Positions 1-6,766 of a stretch of 8,536 nucleotides of DNA are shown here, piece by piece. Source of the DNA: Bacteroidota bacterium (GTDB lineage: Bacteria; Bacteroidota; Bacteroidia; Bacteroidales; B39-G9); the NCBI GenBank assembly GCA_003648455.1, contig QMPG01000124.1:1-8536 (forward strand), read 5' to 3'. The notes below the pieces were generated by a model. The model saw nothing but the letters and a program-made list of their open reading frames with translations, searched no databases and was not told where the DNA came from. How positions within the stretch are numbered: the first letter of the stretch is position 1; the number at the start of each line of letters is the position of its first letter. The position numbers and the translations under genes were made by a program.

Positions 1-1
1 G

Positions 2-76
2 AAAGATACGAAATCCGTATTTATTCAAGGTGATTTGACGCGGGCAATTACTAACAAAAGAGTGTTAGGTTTTTAG
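2..76 (+). CDS. Possible C-terminal end of a plus-strand gene entering from the left
   Basis: One plus-strand frame is open from the left edge to a TAG at 74-76 and would encode 24 residues ending in NKRVLGF. The other two plus frames close earlier. The composition looks protein-like (charged and hydrophobic residues mixed), but 24 codons prove little. If real, this gene faces the reverse transcriptase gene, stops 3 bp before repeat A, and would mark the distal end of the cassette array. The alternative is that these bases are the untranslated leader of another minus-strand cassette. The product is not recognised. Confidence 0.25.
   Translation, partial: KDTKSVFIQGDLTRAITNKRVLGF
51..74 (+). 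terminator. Weak hairpin followed by a T run
   Basis: A 6-bp stem (CTAACA with TGTTAG, 6-nt loop) is followed by GTTTTT. This could be a weak intrinsic terminator for plus-strand transcription arriving from the left. The stem is short and AT-rich, and it would lie inside the last codons of the possible gene ending at 76, so the call is tentative. Confidence 0.25.
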
Positions 77-79
77 ACA

Positions 80-218
80 GTCTGACGGTGAGAATATGAG
101 GCGTTGGGCGTTTTATTTCTCCAACTTTTCAATTTGCTATGCTGTTTATTTATTTTCATAATATTCAATTTAACCACCTGCTGCCCAATGCCTTATATAC
201 ATTGTTGGGCTTTCGTGC
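80..218 (-). repeat. Family-1 hairpin element, copy A (attC-like)
   Basis: The inner stem pairs 94-109 (ATATGAGGCGTTGGGC) with 183-198, 16 pairs including two G-T, around a 73-nt loop. The loop is about three quarters identical to that of copy B. The outer right arm is GTTGGGC (204-210). The outer left arm is GTCTGAC (80-86) instead of GCCCAAC and pairs only with several wobbles. To the left of the core ACGGT all similarity to the other copies is lost, including the ATGAAG flank found in B, C and D. The right side abuts the stop codon of the reverse transcriptase gene, so it plays the role of that cassette's 3' site. Confidence 0.75.
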
Positions 219-219
219 T

Positions 220-1752
220 TTATTCTTCTTTTTCCCTTTCAAAGACAGCTAATCTTTTTGCCAATGTCATATTTCTACAATCTTTTGGTTTTATAAATAA
301 ATCAATATTTGTGTCATTAAATATCTTTTGTTTACTGGCACAAGATGACTTTAAGAATAAGTTGTCTCTTAATTCTTTGCTAATATTTGAATTAATCCAT
401 TTCTCATTAATCCCTAAACCTAAATATCGGGCAAAAAATACGTACCAAGTTAGTTCGAAAACAGATTTTTTAATATTCGCTTTTATTATTTCAGACTTAA
501 TTAATTCAATAATATTTTCTTTTAATTTAAAATCGTTACGATATTCAATATAAATTGCTTCAATGACTGAAAGAACTTGACACAGCACCTTTTCAGAAAC
601 ACGTTTTACTAAAATTAATAAGCTAATTGTTTTTAGTATTTCTTTTCTCTTTGTAGAAAAATTGTTTGAGAAATTAACCTTTAATTTGTACTCGTTATCA
701 AACAATTCGCCAAAGAATTTCTCTAAAATACTTGTCCCTGGATATTTCTTGTGAATATCTAATGCAGTCAATAATGTTAATTCAAATCTTTTAAAGTCGA
801 TTTTTTCAGTGTTTTTTAATGAATGTGGATGATATTCTCTATCATGTTGCCTATAAAGACCATTAGGCAGTTCCAAAATCATTGTTTTACTTTCATTTAT
901 TAGAAGATTAAACGAAGTTAGTTCATTAGCTAAAACTTTTAAAATCTCTTTTGCATCTTCTTCTGTGTTGCAAAGAATTCTATAATCGTCTTTAAATCGT
1001 GTAGCAATAAAATCTTTGTCTTTTAATTTTTGAGATATTTTTAAATCAACACTACTTAATACTATTTCCGCTATTAAATCGCTTATTGCAGAACCAACAG
1101 GGATACCATTTGTTCTACCGTTATTAGCATATTGAACTAATCTATCTATTTTGTTACCGTATAATTCATAGTCTTTGTCTTTAAACGCAACTTCTTGTCC
1201 ATGAAGAGCCCAACCAATACTATGTGTATAAACAGAATTATAGAAGTTGGTAATATCTGAACGTACTATTAAATTATATCTATGAGCTTCTGCAACCAAA
1301 TCTTTTTCAGCCATTGCTATCCATTCATAAATCATTCGACCAGAACGCAATGTGCTTAATTTTCCTGTTGCTCTTGCATTTACAGGTATTGGGAAACTAT
1401 ACGAAAATATTTTTAAATCCTTATGAAATATATGTCCTAATACATCATCCCAATTTTTAATTAGCCAATAAACAATATCATGATAATTCCAAGGATGTTG
1501 TATGCCAAATATTCTTGAAGTCAAAAGAGATTTAGGGTAAGAAATATTTATTAAATTCCTTCTTGCTGGCTGTCTTAAATCCTTAATGTATTCGTTTTCT
1601 TGCAGTTTAAAATCTGACACTTTAAAAGATGGTGGAATAACATATTGTTCAGGGAAATATCCTTCATTTAATAACCAATCGGCAATCTTATCTTGTCCAA
1701 TTAGTTTAATCAGCTTTTCAGTCTTTCTAAAATGTTTTTCAATTAAACTCAT
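220..1752 (-). CDS. Reverse transcriptase, Drt/Abi-like (putative phage defence)
   Basis: A 510-residue RNA-directed DNA polymerase. Palm motif A is RSDITNFYNS with D166. Motif B is around NGIPVGSAISD (residues 215-225). Motif C is RFKDDYRIL, with FKDD instead of the usual YADD and catalytic D255-D256. A thumb-like segment follows (about 280-295), then some 200 residues of helical, Lys- and Leu-rich sequence without a recognised domain. Retron markers (NAxxH, VTG) and group II intron maturase or endonuclease domains are absent. This layout fits the 'unknown group' and abortive-infection RTs, many of which act in anti-phage defence by making DNA during infection; the exact subgroup cannot be assigned by eye. 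The gene stands alone between copies B and A, with its ATG 27 nt from the arm of B in an A-rich leader. No templating RNA gene is apparent apart from the hairpin element itself. Defence is inferred from family and context. Confidence 0.85.
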   Translation of the reverse strand: MSLIEKHFRKTEKLIKLIGQDKIADWLLNEGYFPEQYVIPPSFKVSDFKLQENEYIKDLRQPARRNLINISYPKSLLTSRIFGIQHPWNYHDIVYWLIKNWDDVLGHIFHKDLKIFSYSFPIPVNARATGKLSTLRSGRMIYEWIAMAEKDLVAEAHRYNLIVRSDITNFYNSVYTHSIGWALHGQEVAFKDKDYELYGNKIDRLVQYANNGRTNGIPVGSAISDLIAEIVLSSVDLKISQKLKDKDFIATRFKDDYRILCNTEEDAKEILKVLANELTSFNLLINESKTMILELPNGLYRQHDREYHPHSLKNTEKIDFKRFELTLLTALDIHKKYPGTSILEKFFGELFDNEYKLKVNFSNNFSTKRKEILKTISLLILVKRVSEKVLCQVLSVIEAIYIEYRNDFKLKENIIELIKSEIIKANIKKSVFELTWYVFFARYLGLGINEKWINSNISKELRDNLFLKSSCASKQKIFNDTNIDLFIKPKDCRNMTLAKRLAVFEREKEE

Positions 1753-1772
1753 TTATTGTAATTCATTTTTCT

Positions 1773-1918
1773 GCATGAAGCCCAACGGTTAGTATATGAG
1801 GCGTTGGGCACTTTATAGCACCAAACTTTCAATTTACTATACTGTTTATTTATATCCATAATATTTAACCTAACCACCACGTGCCCAATGATTTATATAC
1901 ATTGTTGTGCTTTCGTGC
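1773..1918 (-). repeat. Family-1 hairpin element, copy B (attC-like)
   Basis: This is the most complete copy. The outermost arm GCATGAA (1773-1779) pairs with TTCGTGC (1912-1918), then GCCCAAC (1780-1786) with GTTGTGC (1904-1910) with one mismatch. After three more pairs there is a 2-nt bulge (1790-1791). The inner stem 1792-1811 pairs with 1881-1900, containing three G-T pairs and one mismatch; the loop between GGGC and GCCC is 73 nt. The left side leads into the reverse transcriptase start codon. The right side is separated from the operon end by hairpin E1. Confidence 0.8.
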
Positions 1919-1942
1919 TTTCTTCTTCCAGTCTGTCATTCA

Positions 1943-2022
1943 GCGTTGGCAAGACATACTCTTTTGCAATTTTTGAACAAGCGTTGGCTCGTGTGAATTG
2001 CAAATGTGTATGGCTTTTGCGG
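1943..2022. repeat. Family-2 hairpin element, copy E1
   Basis: TTTGCAATT (1963-1971) is perfectly complementary to AATTGCAAA (1996-2004) around a 24-nt loop. After a TCT/TGT internal loop the stem continues with 1949-1959 against 2008-2020, with one mismatch and a 2-nt bulge. The frame matches E2 (GCGTTGGCAAGA here, GCGATGGCAAGA there; AAATGTG and GCGGT on the other side), while the stem bases differ and still pair. It ends 4 bp from the stop codon of the WG-repeat gene. It could act as a transcription end signal for the operon, though there is no T run, or as a second type of mobile-module boundary. Confidence 0.7.
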
Positions 2023-2026
2023 TGGC

Positions 2027-2728
2027 TTATATCTCGATAATTTCCTTACCTGTCTCATTAATTATCAGTTTTTTATTTTCAAAAGTTTCAACAAGCGCAA
2101 ATCCGTTATAAAATGGCTCAATTAATGAATATCGTTCATTGTATAAACAATTTCCATTTTTATCAATATGAAACCAACCTTTCTCGTCTTTTGCAATTGC
2201 ATAAGATTTATGAAATATTCCCAAATCTATAAATAATTTTTCGTTTAAATCTTTTCCTTGCTTATTTATATGTTTACAAAGTCTGTTTTCTATTTTCACT
2301 ACTGCAAAACCATCTTTAAAATCTCCTACATATCTGTATTTTTCAGTATAAATTTCTTTTCCATAATTATCAATGTGAAAATATTTATTGTTAAAATCCC
2401 TTACGGAACAAATATTTTCTTGATAATTTCCGCACCATGCAAAATTGGTTTTAGAGGTCCGTTTACCTTGCCGATTAATATGAAACCATTTGTCTTTTTC
2501 TACTACTGTTGCCCTTTCAAAATAAAATCCAAAAATTCTATTATATCGTTTTTTATAAACTTCATTACCTCCTAAATTGATATGATACCAACCTGTTTCA
2601 TCACAAACAGGTGCTAATCCTTCGGAATGAAATTTTAATACCTGCTTAAAATCTTTATTGAACAGTTTTTTGCCTTTGTAAATAAAATGGGTTTCGTCTT
2701 TCGATATTTTTATTTCGTTGTATTTCAT
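2027..2728 (-). CDS. WG-repeat protein
   Basis: A 233-residue protein made almost entirely of a ~35-residue repeat. The core (W/Y/F)HI(N/D)xxGK is centred on residues 49, 83, 118, 153 and 187, with degenerate copies near 16 and 222. Between cores runs the pattern Y-x-E-x-Y-x-x-(V/I)-x-x-F-x-x-G-x-A. This is the WG-type beta repeat common in Bacteroidota, usually taken to be a binding or scaffold module; its ligand is unknown. No signal peptide or membrane segment is seen, so a cytoplasmic location is likely. The ATG overlaps the TGA of the upstream gene as ATGA, so it is the last gene of a translationally coupled operon. It probably binds the product of, or holds together, the three enzymes encoded before it, but that is inference. 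Confidence 0.85.
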   Translation of the reverse strand: MKYNEIKISKDETHFIYKGKKLFNKDFKQVLKFHSEGLAPVCDETGWYHINLGGNEVYKKRYNRIFGFYFERATVVEKDKWFHINRQGKRTSKTNFAWCGNYQENICSVRDFNNKYFHIDNYGKEIYTEKYRYVGDFKDGFAVVKIENRLCKHINKQGKDLNEKLFIDLGIFHKSYAIAKDEKGWFHIDKNGNCLYNERYSLIEPFYNGFALVETFENKKLIINETGKEIIEI

Positions 2729-4152
2729 TTACATATTTTTTGTTTCAATTTATCTATTTGTATTTCTGTCAACTTACAGGATTGTAAATATTTTTCAACT
2801 CCGCCTGTATCACGTACAATATCAAGAAAGATTTGTAGATATGATTTCTTAGTGTCCATTTCACTTGCCAAATAATCTAAAAATATTTCGTCTTCATTTG
2901 CTCCTGACAATAAATGAAATAATGCGATTACAATTCCTGTCCTGTCTTTTCCTGCATGACAATGGATATCTACTGCTCCTTTTGAATTCAAAACTGTTTT
3001 AATTACTCTTTTAATACTTGATTTACATTCTAATGAAAAGAATTTATAAGCAATTTCAGCATTTGTTCCTGTGTTATAAGTATTTTGAAATTCTACACTT
3101 TGTGTCCAAGGGTCAAATGGTGCATGGACGATATTAAAATTTGATTTTTGTTCATTTTTATAATTGCTCTCTTTTAATTCCCTATCTGCTCTTAAATCAA
3201 TGATACTTGTTATATTGTATCTTTCTAAAATTGCATTTAAACGTAAATCTTCTTTATACAAACATAGTGCAGAACTTCGGTAAATAATACCCTGTTTTAT
3301 TTTTGCATTGAATTTTGAAATGTCTCTAAAATTCCAAAAGAAATCACGTTGAAAAATATTTTCAAGAAAACTGGTAATAGAGTTTGTATTGGTTTTGATA
3401 TTGAATTTATGAAGAGCAATCGGCAAATATTCTAAAAACAAGTCAAGTAATTTTCGTTTATGCGTATTTGCAAATCTTAAATCCATTGTACCTAATTCTT
3501 CAATCTTTAAATCAAGTTTATAACTATAATCTGTCAAAAAGTTAGGTGGCATATAATCATGTTCACTTGCTCCTTTACACAGATATATCAGCCTTACAAC
3601 GGCATTTAGACCATGAGAATACAAAACACTAAATTTGTATCCATCACTTTTTGCGTGAGCGTTTGAACAAGCTTCAAATCGGTTTTGAAATTCAGTTATT
3701 AAATATTCAACTTTGGCTTTTTGTATCTCATTAAATTGCTTCTCTTTTTCTTGTGTTATTTTCTGAAAATATTTAAAAACAGTATTTGTGTAATCAAAAA
3801 TAATAGCATTCTCAGGATTTGAAATTTCAGAACCAAGATAATATTTATCTAACTCTTGTAATTTTGTGCAAATAAATACTTCCGTTATTATGTAATCGTC
3901 TGTTAGATAAAAACACCATTTATTTTTGTTTTCTAAAAACAACGAATGTTTTAACTCATTTTCAAATTTTGATTTAATTTCTGTAAAGAATAAATTATTG
4001 TCGAAATTTTCATCTACTAAAATTTGATAATCAATATCGCTGTTTGCTTTCGGATTTCTACGACCAAAACTACCTATGATAATTACAGATTGAATACCTT
4101 CTATTTTCTCAAATAACGTATTATATTTTTCTATTAATTGTTCTTGCTTCAT
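2725..4152 (-). CDS. Nucleotidyltransferase-tyrosine phosphatase fusion protein
   Basis: About 475 residues with two catalytic domains. The N-terminal domain has the nucleotidyltransferase signature GSFGRR (from residue 27) followed by SDIDY with D39 and D41, the metal ligands of the MNT/kanamycin-NTase-like fold. Helical sequence spans roughly 130-255. The C-terminal domain starts with NFRDISKF (near 273), continues with RSSAL and SIIDLRADRE, and carries the CX5R loop HCHAGKDRTG with Cys about 397 and Arg about 403. This matches the Y_phosphatase3 type of tyrosine/dual-specificity or lipid phosphatase. The protein may transfer a nucleotide to a small molecule or protein and remove a phosphate from the same pathway; the substrate is unknown. 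Its ATG shares one base with the stop of the radical SAM gene (TAATG), and its TGA overlaps the next ATG. Both active sites look intact. Confidence 0.85.
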   Translation of the reverse strand: MKQEQLIEKYNTLFEKIEGIQSVIIIGSFGRRNPKANSDIDYQILVDENFDNNLFFTEIKSKFENELKHSLFLENKNKWCFYLTDDYIITEVFICTKLQELDKYYLGSEISNPENAIIFDYTNTVFKYFQKITQEKEKQFNEIQKAKVEYLITEFQNRFEACSNAHAKSDGYKFSVLYSHGLNAVVRLIYLCKGASEHDYMPPNFLTDYSYKLDLKIEELGTMDLRFANTHKRKLLDLFLEYLPIALHKFNIKTNTNSITSFLENIFQRDFFWNFRDISKFNAKIKQGIIYRSSALCLYKEDLRLNAILERYNITSIIDLRADRELKESNYKNEQKSNFNIVHAPFDPWTQSVEFQNTYNTGTNAEIAYKFFSLECKSSIKRVIKTVLNSKGAVDIHCHAGKDRTGIVIALFHLLSGANEDEIFLDYLASEMDTKKSYLQIFLDIVRDTGGVEKYLQSCKLTEIQIDKLKQKICK

Positions 4153-5180
4153 TATTTTGGTTGTCTCATATTACAGGTTTTACATAAAGGAAATTGTTTG
4201 TAGTTTTTGCATAAATTCGAATAAATTTTACTTTCTGTAACTTCTTTGATACTTATATTGGGATATGTTCCAAAATCACCCAAACTATTTCTTAATTCAT
4301 CGGGGGCACAACAAGGCGAAATTTTTCCTGTTGCAGAAATCCATAATTCTTTTTCCAAAAAAGGACATTCATAACTTTCTGGAATTTCTTTTTTTTCTTG
4401 AAATTGTAAAGTAAAAATGTTTTCAAAAGTAATTTTATCCCCATTTGGCTTTCTGTATTTCTCTTGTGCTTCAAGTGCTTTTTCGACAATAGTATTCCAC
4501 TTTATAATACTATTTTTTGAATTTTTAAACGATAAATTTTCAATTTCTTCAAAGTGTGTCCACAAATGATGACCTTTTATTCTATCAACTCCTAAATCAC
4601 TTGCAAGTTTTACAATTTCAACAAGTTCATGCATATTGTTTTGCAAAAAAGTAAGTTGAAGCGTTATACGACAATAATATCCTGTTTTTTCAAAATATTC
4701 ATTTCTGTAATTAATTAATGTTTTCGCATTTTGCAAATGAGTTGAATAATTACTGCCTTGCATTATTTTTTCAGAAGTTTCCTTTGTTGCTCCGTTCCAT
4801 GATATTTTAATATCACTTGTTATTGGAACAATAAGTTTTGCCCATTCTTCTACACCTTTTATTGGGAAGCTACCGTTTGTTGTTAAATTTAATTTTATAT
4901 CATTCGTTTTACACAATTTTAAAATTGTTTCAAAATGTTCGTAAAGAAGCGGTTCGCCCATTGTTGATGGTATAATTTCTTTTACGCCAAGTTCCTTTGC
5001 TTCTTTAAAAATGGCTTCTAACCATTCTTTCGGCATTAATCGCCTTCTTATTCCAGTTTTGTTAAATAGCTGTTGTTTAAAATCGCTAAAATTACTGTGC
5101 TCTTCGCACATAATGCAATGAAAATTACAGTCTTCTGGGTTTGTGTCAAGAGTTATTCTCCAAATATTCAAATCTTTCAT
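4152..5180 (-). CDS. Radical SAM enzyme with SPASM-like C-terminal cluster
   Basis: A 342-residue radical S-adenosylmethionine enzyme. The [4Fe-4S] motif CX3CX2C is at C18, C22 and C25, and the GEP motif for SAM binding is at 75-77. TTNG (100-103) fits the following strand of the partial TIM barrel. The C-terminal part has further cysteines at 272, 290, 291, 324, 333 and 336, including CKTC just before the end, as expected for a SPASM or twitch domain that binds one or two auxiliary clusters. Such enzymes modify peptides, sugars or alcohol groups by radical chemistry. No precursor peptide gene is visible next to it, while a glycosyltransferase is, so a carbohydrate or nucleotide-sugar substrate is more likely than a RiPP. 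Start and stop codons overlap those of both neighbours (ATGA upstream, TAATG downstream). Confidence 0.88.
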   Translation of the reverse strand: MKDLNIWRITLDTNPEDCNFHCIMCEEHSNFSDFKQQLFNKTGIRRRLMPKEWLEAIFKEAKELGVKEIIPSTMGEPLLYEHFETILKLCKTNDIKLNLTTNGSFPIKGVEEWAKLIVPITSDIKISWNGATKETSEKIMQGSNYSTHLQNAKTLINYRNEYFEKTGYYCRITLQLTFLQNNMHELVEIVKLASDLGVDRIKGHHLWTHFEEIENLSFKNSKNSIIKWNTIVEKALEAQEKYRKPNGDKITFENIFTLQFQEKKEIPESYECPFLEKELWISATGKISPCCAPDELRNSLGDFGTYPNISIKEVTESKIYSNLCKNYKQFPLCKTCNMRQPK

Positions 5181-6457
5181 TTTCCTTCAATAACTCGTTT
5201 GTATAATTCTGTTAATTCAATGCAATGCTCTTTTATATTCGGCACTTTTCCAGTTTTGCTGTATAAATATCCCACTTTTCCATATTCTTGTAGTATCTCA
5301 GGATTTCCTATTGCAAAAAGCATTTTTTGTGTTAAATCGTTTTTGTTTCGATGTTTAAATAATAATCCATTTTTTTCATGTTCAACATATTCTTTCATTC
5401 CACCAAAATCGGCTGTAATCACAGGGATTTTACATGCTTGTGCTTCATGAATTACCAAAGGTGAATTTTCTCCCCAAATTGAAGGAACTACAATAGTGTC
5501 TATTTTTGAAAACACTTCAGTTGCAAGGTTTTGATTAACATATTCTCCACAAAATTGTATTACATTTTTACTTTCTTTTGCTAAGTTTTTCAATGCAGTT
5601 GTGCTTTGCCCGTTTGTGCGTCCCCAAATTTTTAAGATTGCTTTTTTCTCTATTTTTGAAAATGCCTTAATTAATAAATTTATACCTTTTGATGGAATTT
5701 GTGTTCCTATGTAGCCAAAGGTATATGTGTCTGCAGTCTTATGTTCGATAGGTTGTAAATAATGGGTTGGGAAACCATAATCAAGATAAATAATTTTAGA
5801 TGTCGGAACTTCAAAATCATTAACAAATCTGTTCATCAAGTATTTTGATGGTGCAATAAACATATCAACTTTTTCAATTATTGATTTTGTTTCTTGCATT
5901 CTTGTATTTATCCATGAAGTCCAATACTCTTTATCTCTTTGTTTGTCTATTTCTTGTCCTGAGAAATAATGATTGTAGCAACTTAAAGCACATTTTTCAT
6001 CATCTTGTTTTTCGCAAAGCTGATAATAGTCCTTATTTTCATAATTACGTTGCAGAAATTGTCCACGAGGACACATTAACCAAAAGTCGTGTAAAGTAAA
6101 CACAATAGGAATATTTTGTTTTTTTAATTCATCAATTATTCCAGTTGATAAGTGGTTTAAATGTCCGATATGTGCAATATCTGGTTTGTTTTCTTGTATT
6201 ATTTCGGCAAATTTCCTGTCAATATTTTTGTTTTTATAATTGTCTTTATCAATTCGCTTGTTTACAAAATGAATTGTTAATTCATTATTTTGTTTTTCTG
6301 TTTTTATTTTAAAGTCTTGTTCATATGGACTTTCTTCTCTTGTAAAAATCGTAACATCATTGTTTTTTGATAACTCATTACAAATTGACTGGCTGTATAC
6401 TTCTGAACCTGCGTTATAAAGTGGTGGGTATCCATGAATTATTTTAAGTATTCTCAT
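5177..6457 (-). CDS. GT4-family glycosyltransferase
   Basis: A GT-B fold glycosyltransferase of about 426 residues. It begins MRILKIIHGYPPLYNAGSE, the usual first strand and glycine loop of GT4 enzymes. FTLHDFWLMCPRG follows near residue 122, then a four-cysteine patch (about C129, C148, C156, C160) seen in a subset of GT4 proteins. The donor-binding half has GYIGTQIPSKG and the EX7E motif in WGENSPLVIHEAQA (about E330 and E338), then GGMKEYV and NGLLF. It should transfer a sugar from a nucleotide donor to an unknown acceptor in the cytoplasm. I chose the ATG at 6455-6457. A TTG nine bases upstream is in frame, but the ATG starts exactly where family similarity begins. It is the first gene of the operon and its TGA overlaps the next ATG. 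No confident Bacteroidota promoter was found upstream. Confidence 0.9.
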   Translation of the reverse strand: MRILKIIHGYPPLYNAGSEVYSQSICNELSKNNDVTIFTREESPYEQDFKIKTEKQNNELTIHFVNKRIDKDNYKNKNIDRKFAEIIQENKPDIAHIGHLNHLSTGIIDELKKQNIPIVFTLHDFWLMCPRGQFLQRNYENKDYYQLCEKQDDEKCALSCYNHYFSGQEIDKQRDKEYWTSWINTRMQETKSIIEKVDMFIAPSKYLMNRFVNDFEVPTSKIIYLDYGFPTHYLQPIEHKTADTYTFGYIGTQIPSKGINLLIKAFSKIEKKAILKIWGRTNGQSTTALKNLAKESKNVIQFCGEYVNQNLATEVFSKIDTIVVPSIWGENSPLVIHEAQACKIPVITADFGGMKEYVEHEKNGLLFKHRNKNDLTQKMLFAIGNPEILQEYGKVGYLYSKTGKVPNIKEHCIELTELYKRVIEGK

Positions 6458-6484
6458 ATTATTCAAATCGTATCATAAAGTTTT

Positions 6485-6566
6485 GCGATGGCAAGAAATA
6501 GCTCTTTTGGTTTTTTCGGGTTGATATTTTGCGTGTCGGCAAAAACCAAATGTGCTATTTGTGCGG
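6485..6566. repeat. Family-2 hairpin element, copy E2
   Basis: AAATAGC (6496-6502) pairs with GCTATTT (6554-6560). After a TCT/TGT internal loop, TTTGGTTTTT (6506-6515) pairs perfectly with AAAAACCAAA (6541-6550) around a 25-nt loop. It has the same orientation and framework as E1, with different but complementary stems. It sits 27 bp upstream of the glycosyltransferase ATG, so it is transcribed as leader RNA if the promoter lies further upstream. The remaining bases up to repeat C (6567-6619) are AT-rich and hold nothing recognisable. Confidence 0.7.
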
Positions 6567-6619
6567 TAGGTTTTCAATTCGTTTTTCTTTCAGTTTATTC
6601 ATTGCTGTATCGTTTCTTT

Positions 6620-6766
6620 GCATGAAGCACAACGGTTTGAATATGCGGCGTTTGGCATTTTGGAACGTGTCATTTTCAACTTACGACTAATTTTATTTAC
6701 TGCTAATAACTTCATATTTAGTACTATCTGCCAAATGCCGTATATTTGTTGTTGGGCTTTCGTTAT
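6620..6766 (-). repeat. Family-1 hairpin element, copy C (attC-like)
   Basis: The outer left arm is GCACAAC (6627-6633) and the outer right arm GTTGGGC (6751-6757), one mismatch when paired in place. The 2-nt bulge is 6637-6638. The inner stem pairs 6639-6657 (core GCGGCGTTTGGCA) with 6729-6747, 19 pairs including three G-T plus a G-T closing the bulge. Several stem bases differ from A and B but the pairing is kept. The loop is 71-73 nt and shares TTTCAAYTT, TTTATTTA and TTCATATTTA-like blocks with the other copies. The stop codon of the membrane protein gene lies 5 bp from the right arm. Confidence 0.78.

Noticed and set aside
104..553. Plus-strand open frame of 149 codons over the 3' end of the reverse transcriptase gene
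   Set aside because: It runs through repeat A and lies opposite a well-supported coding region; its low-complexity Phe/Leu/Ile/Ser product is typical of an antisense shadow.
220..1752. Retron or group II intron
   Set aside because: No NAxxH or VTG retron signatures, no maturase X or endonuclease domain, and no recognisable msr/msd or intron RNA beside the gene.
4292..4489. Second minus-strand frame inside the radical SAM gene
   Set aside because: It overlaps the SPASM region in another frame and has a Lys-rich, family-less product; the main frame carries all the expected cysteines.
6458..6466. TTG start three codons upstream for the glycosyltransferase
   Set aside because: The ATG at 6455-6457 begins exactly at the conserved first strand of the GT4 fold, and TTG starts are rare.
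6458..6620. Bacteroidota promoter (TTTG and TAnnTTTG) for the operon
   Set aside because: No pair of boxes with correct spacing was convincing on the minus strand in this stretch or in the family-1 loops.
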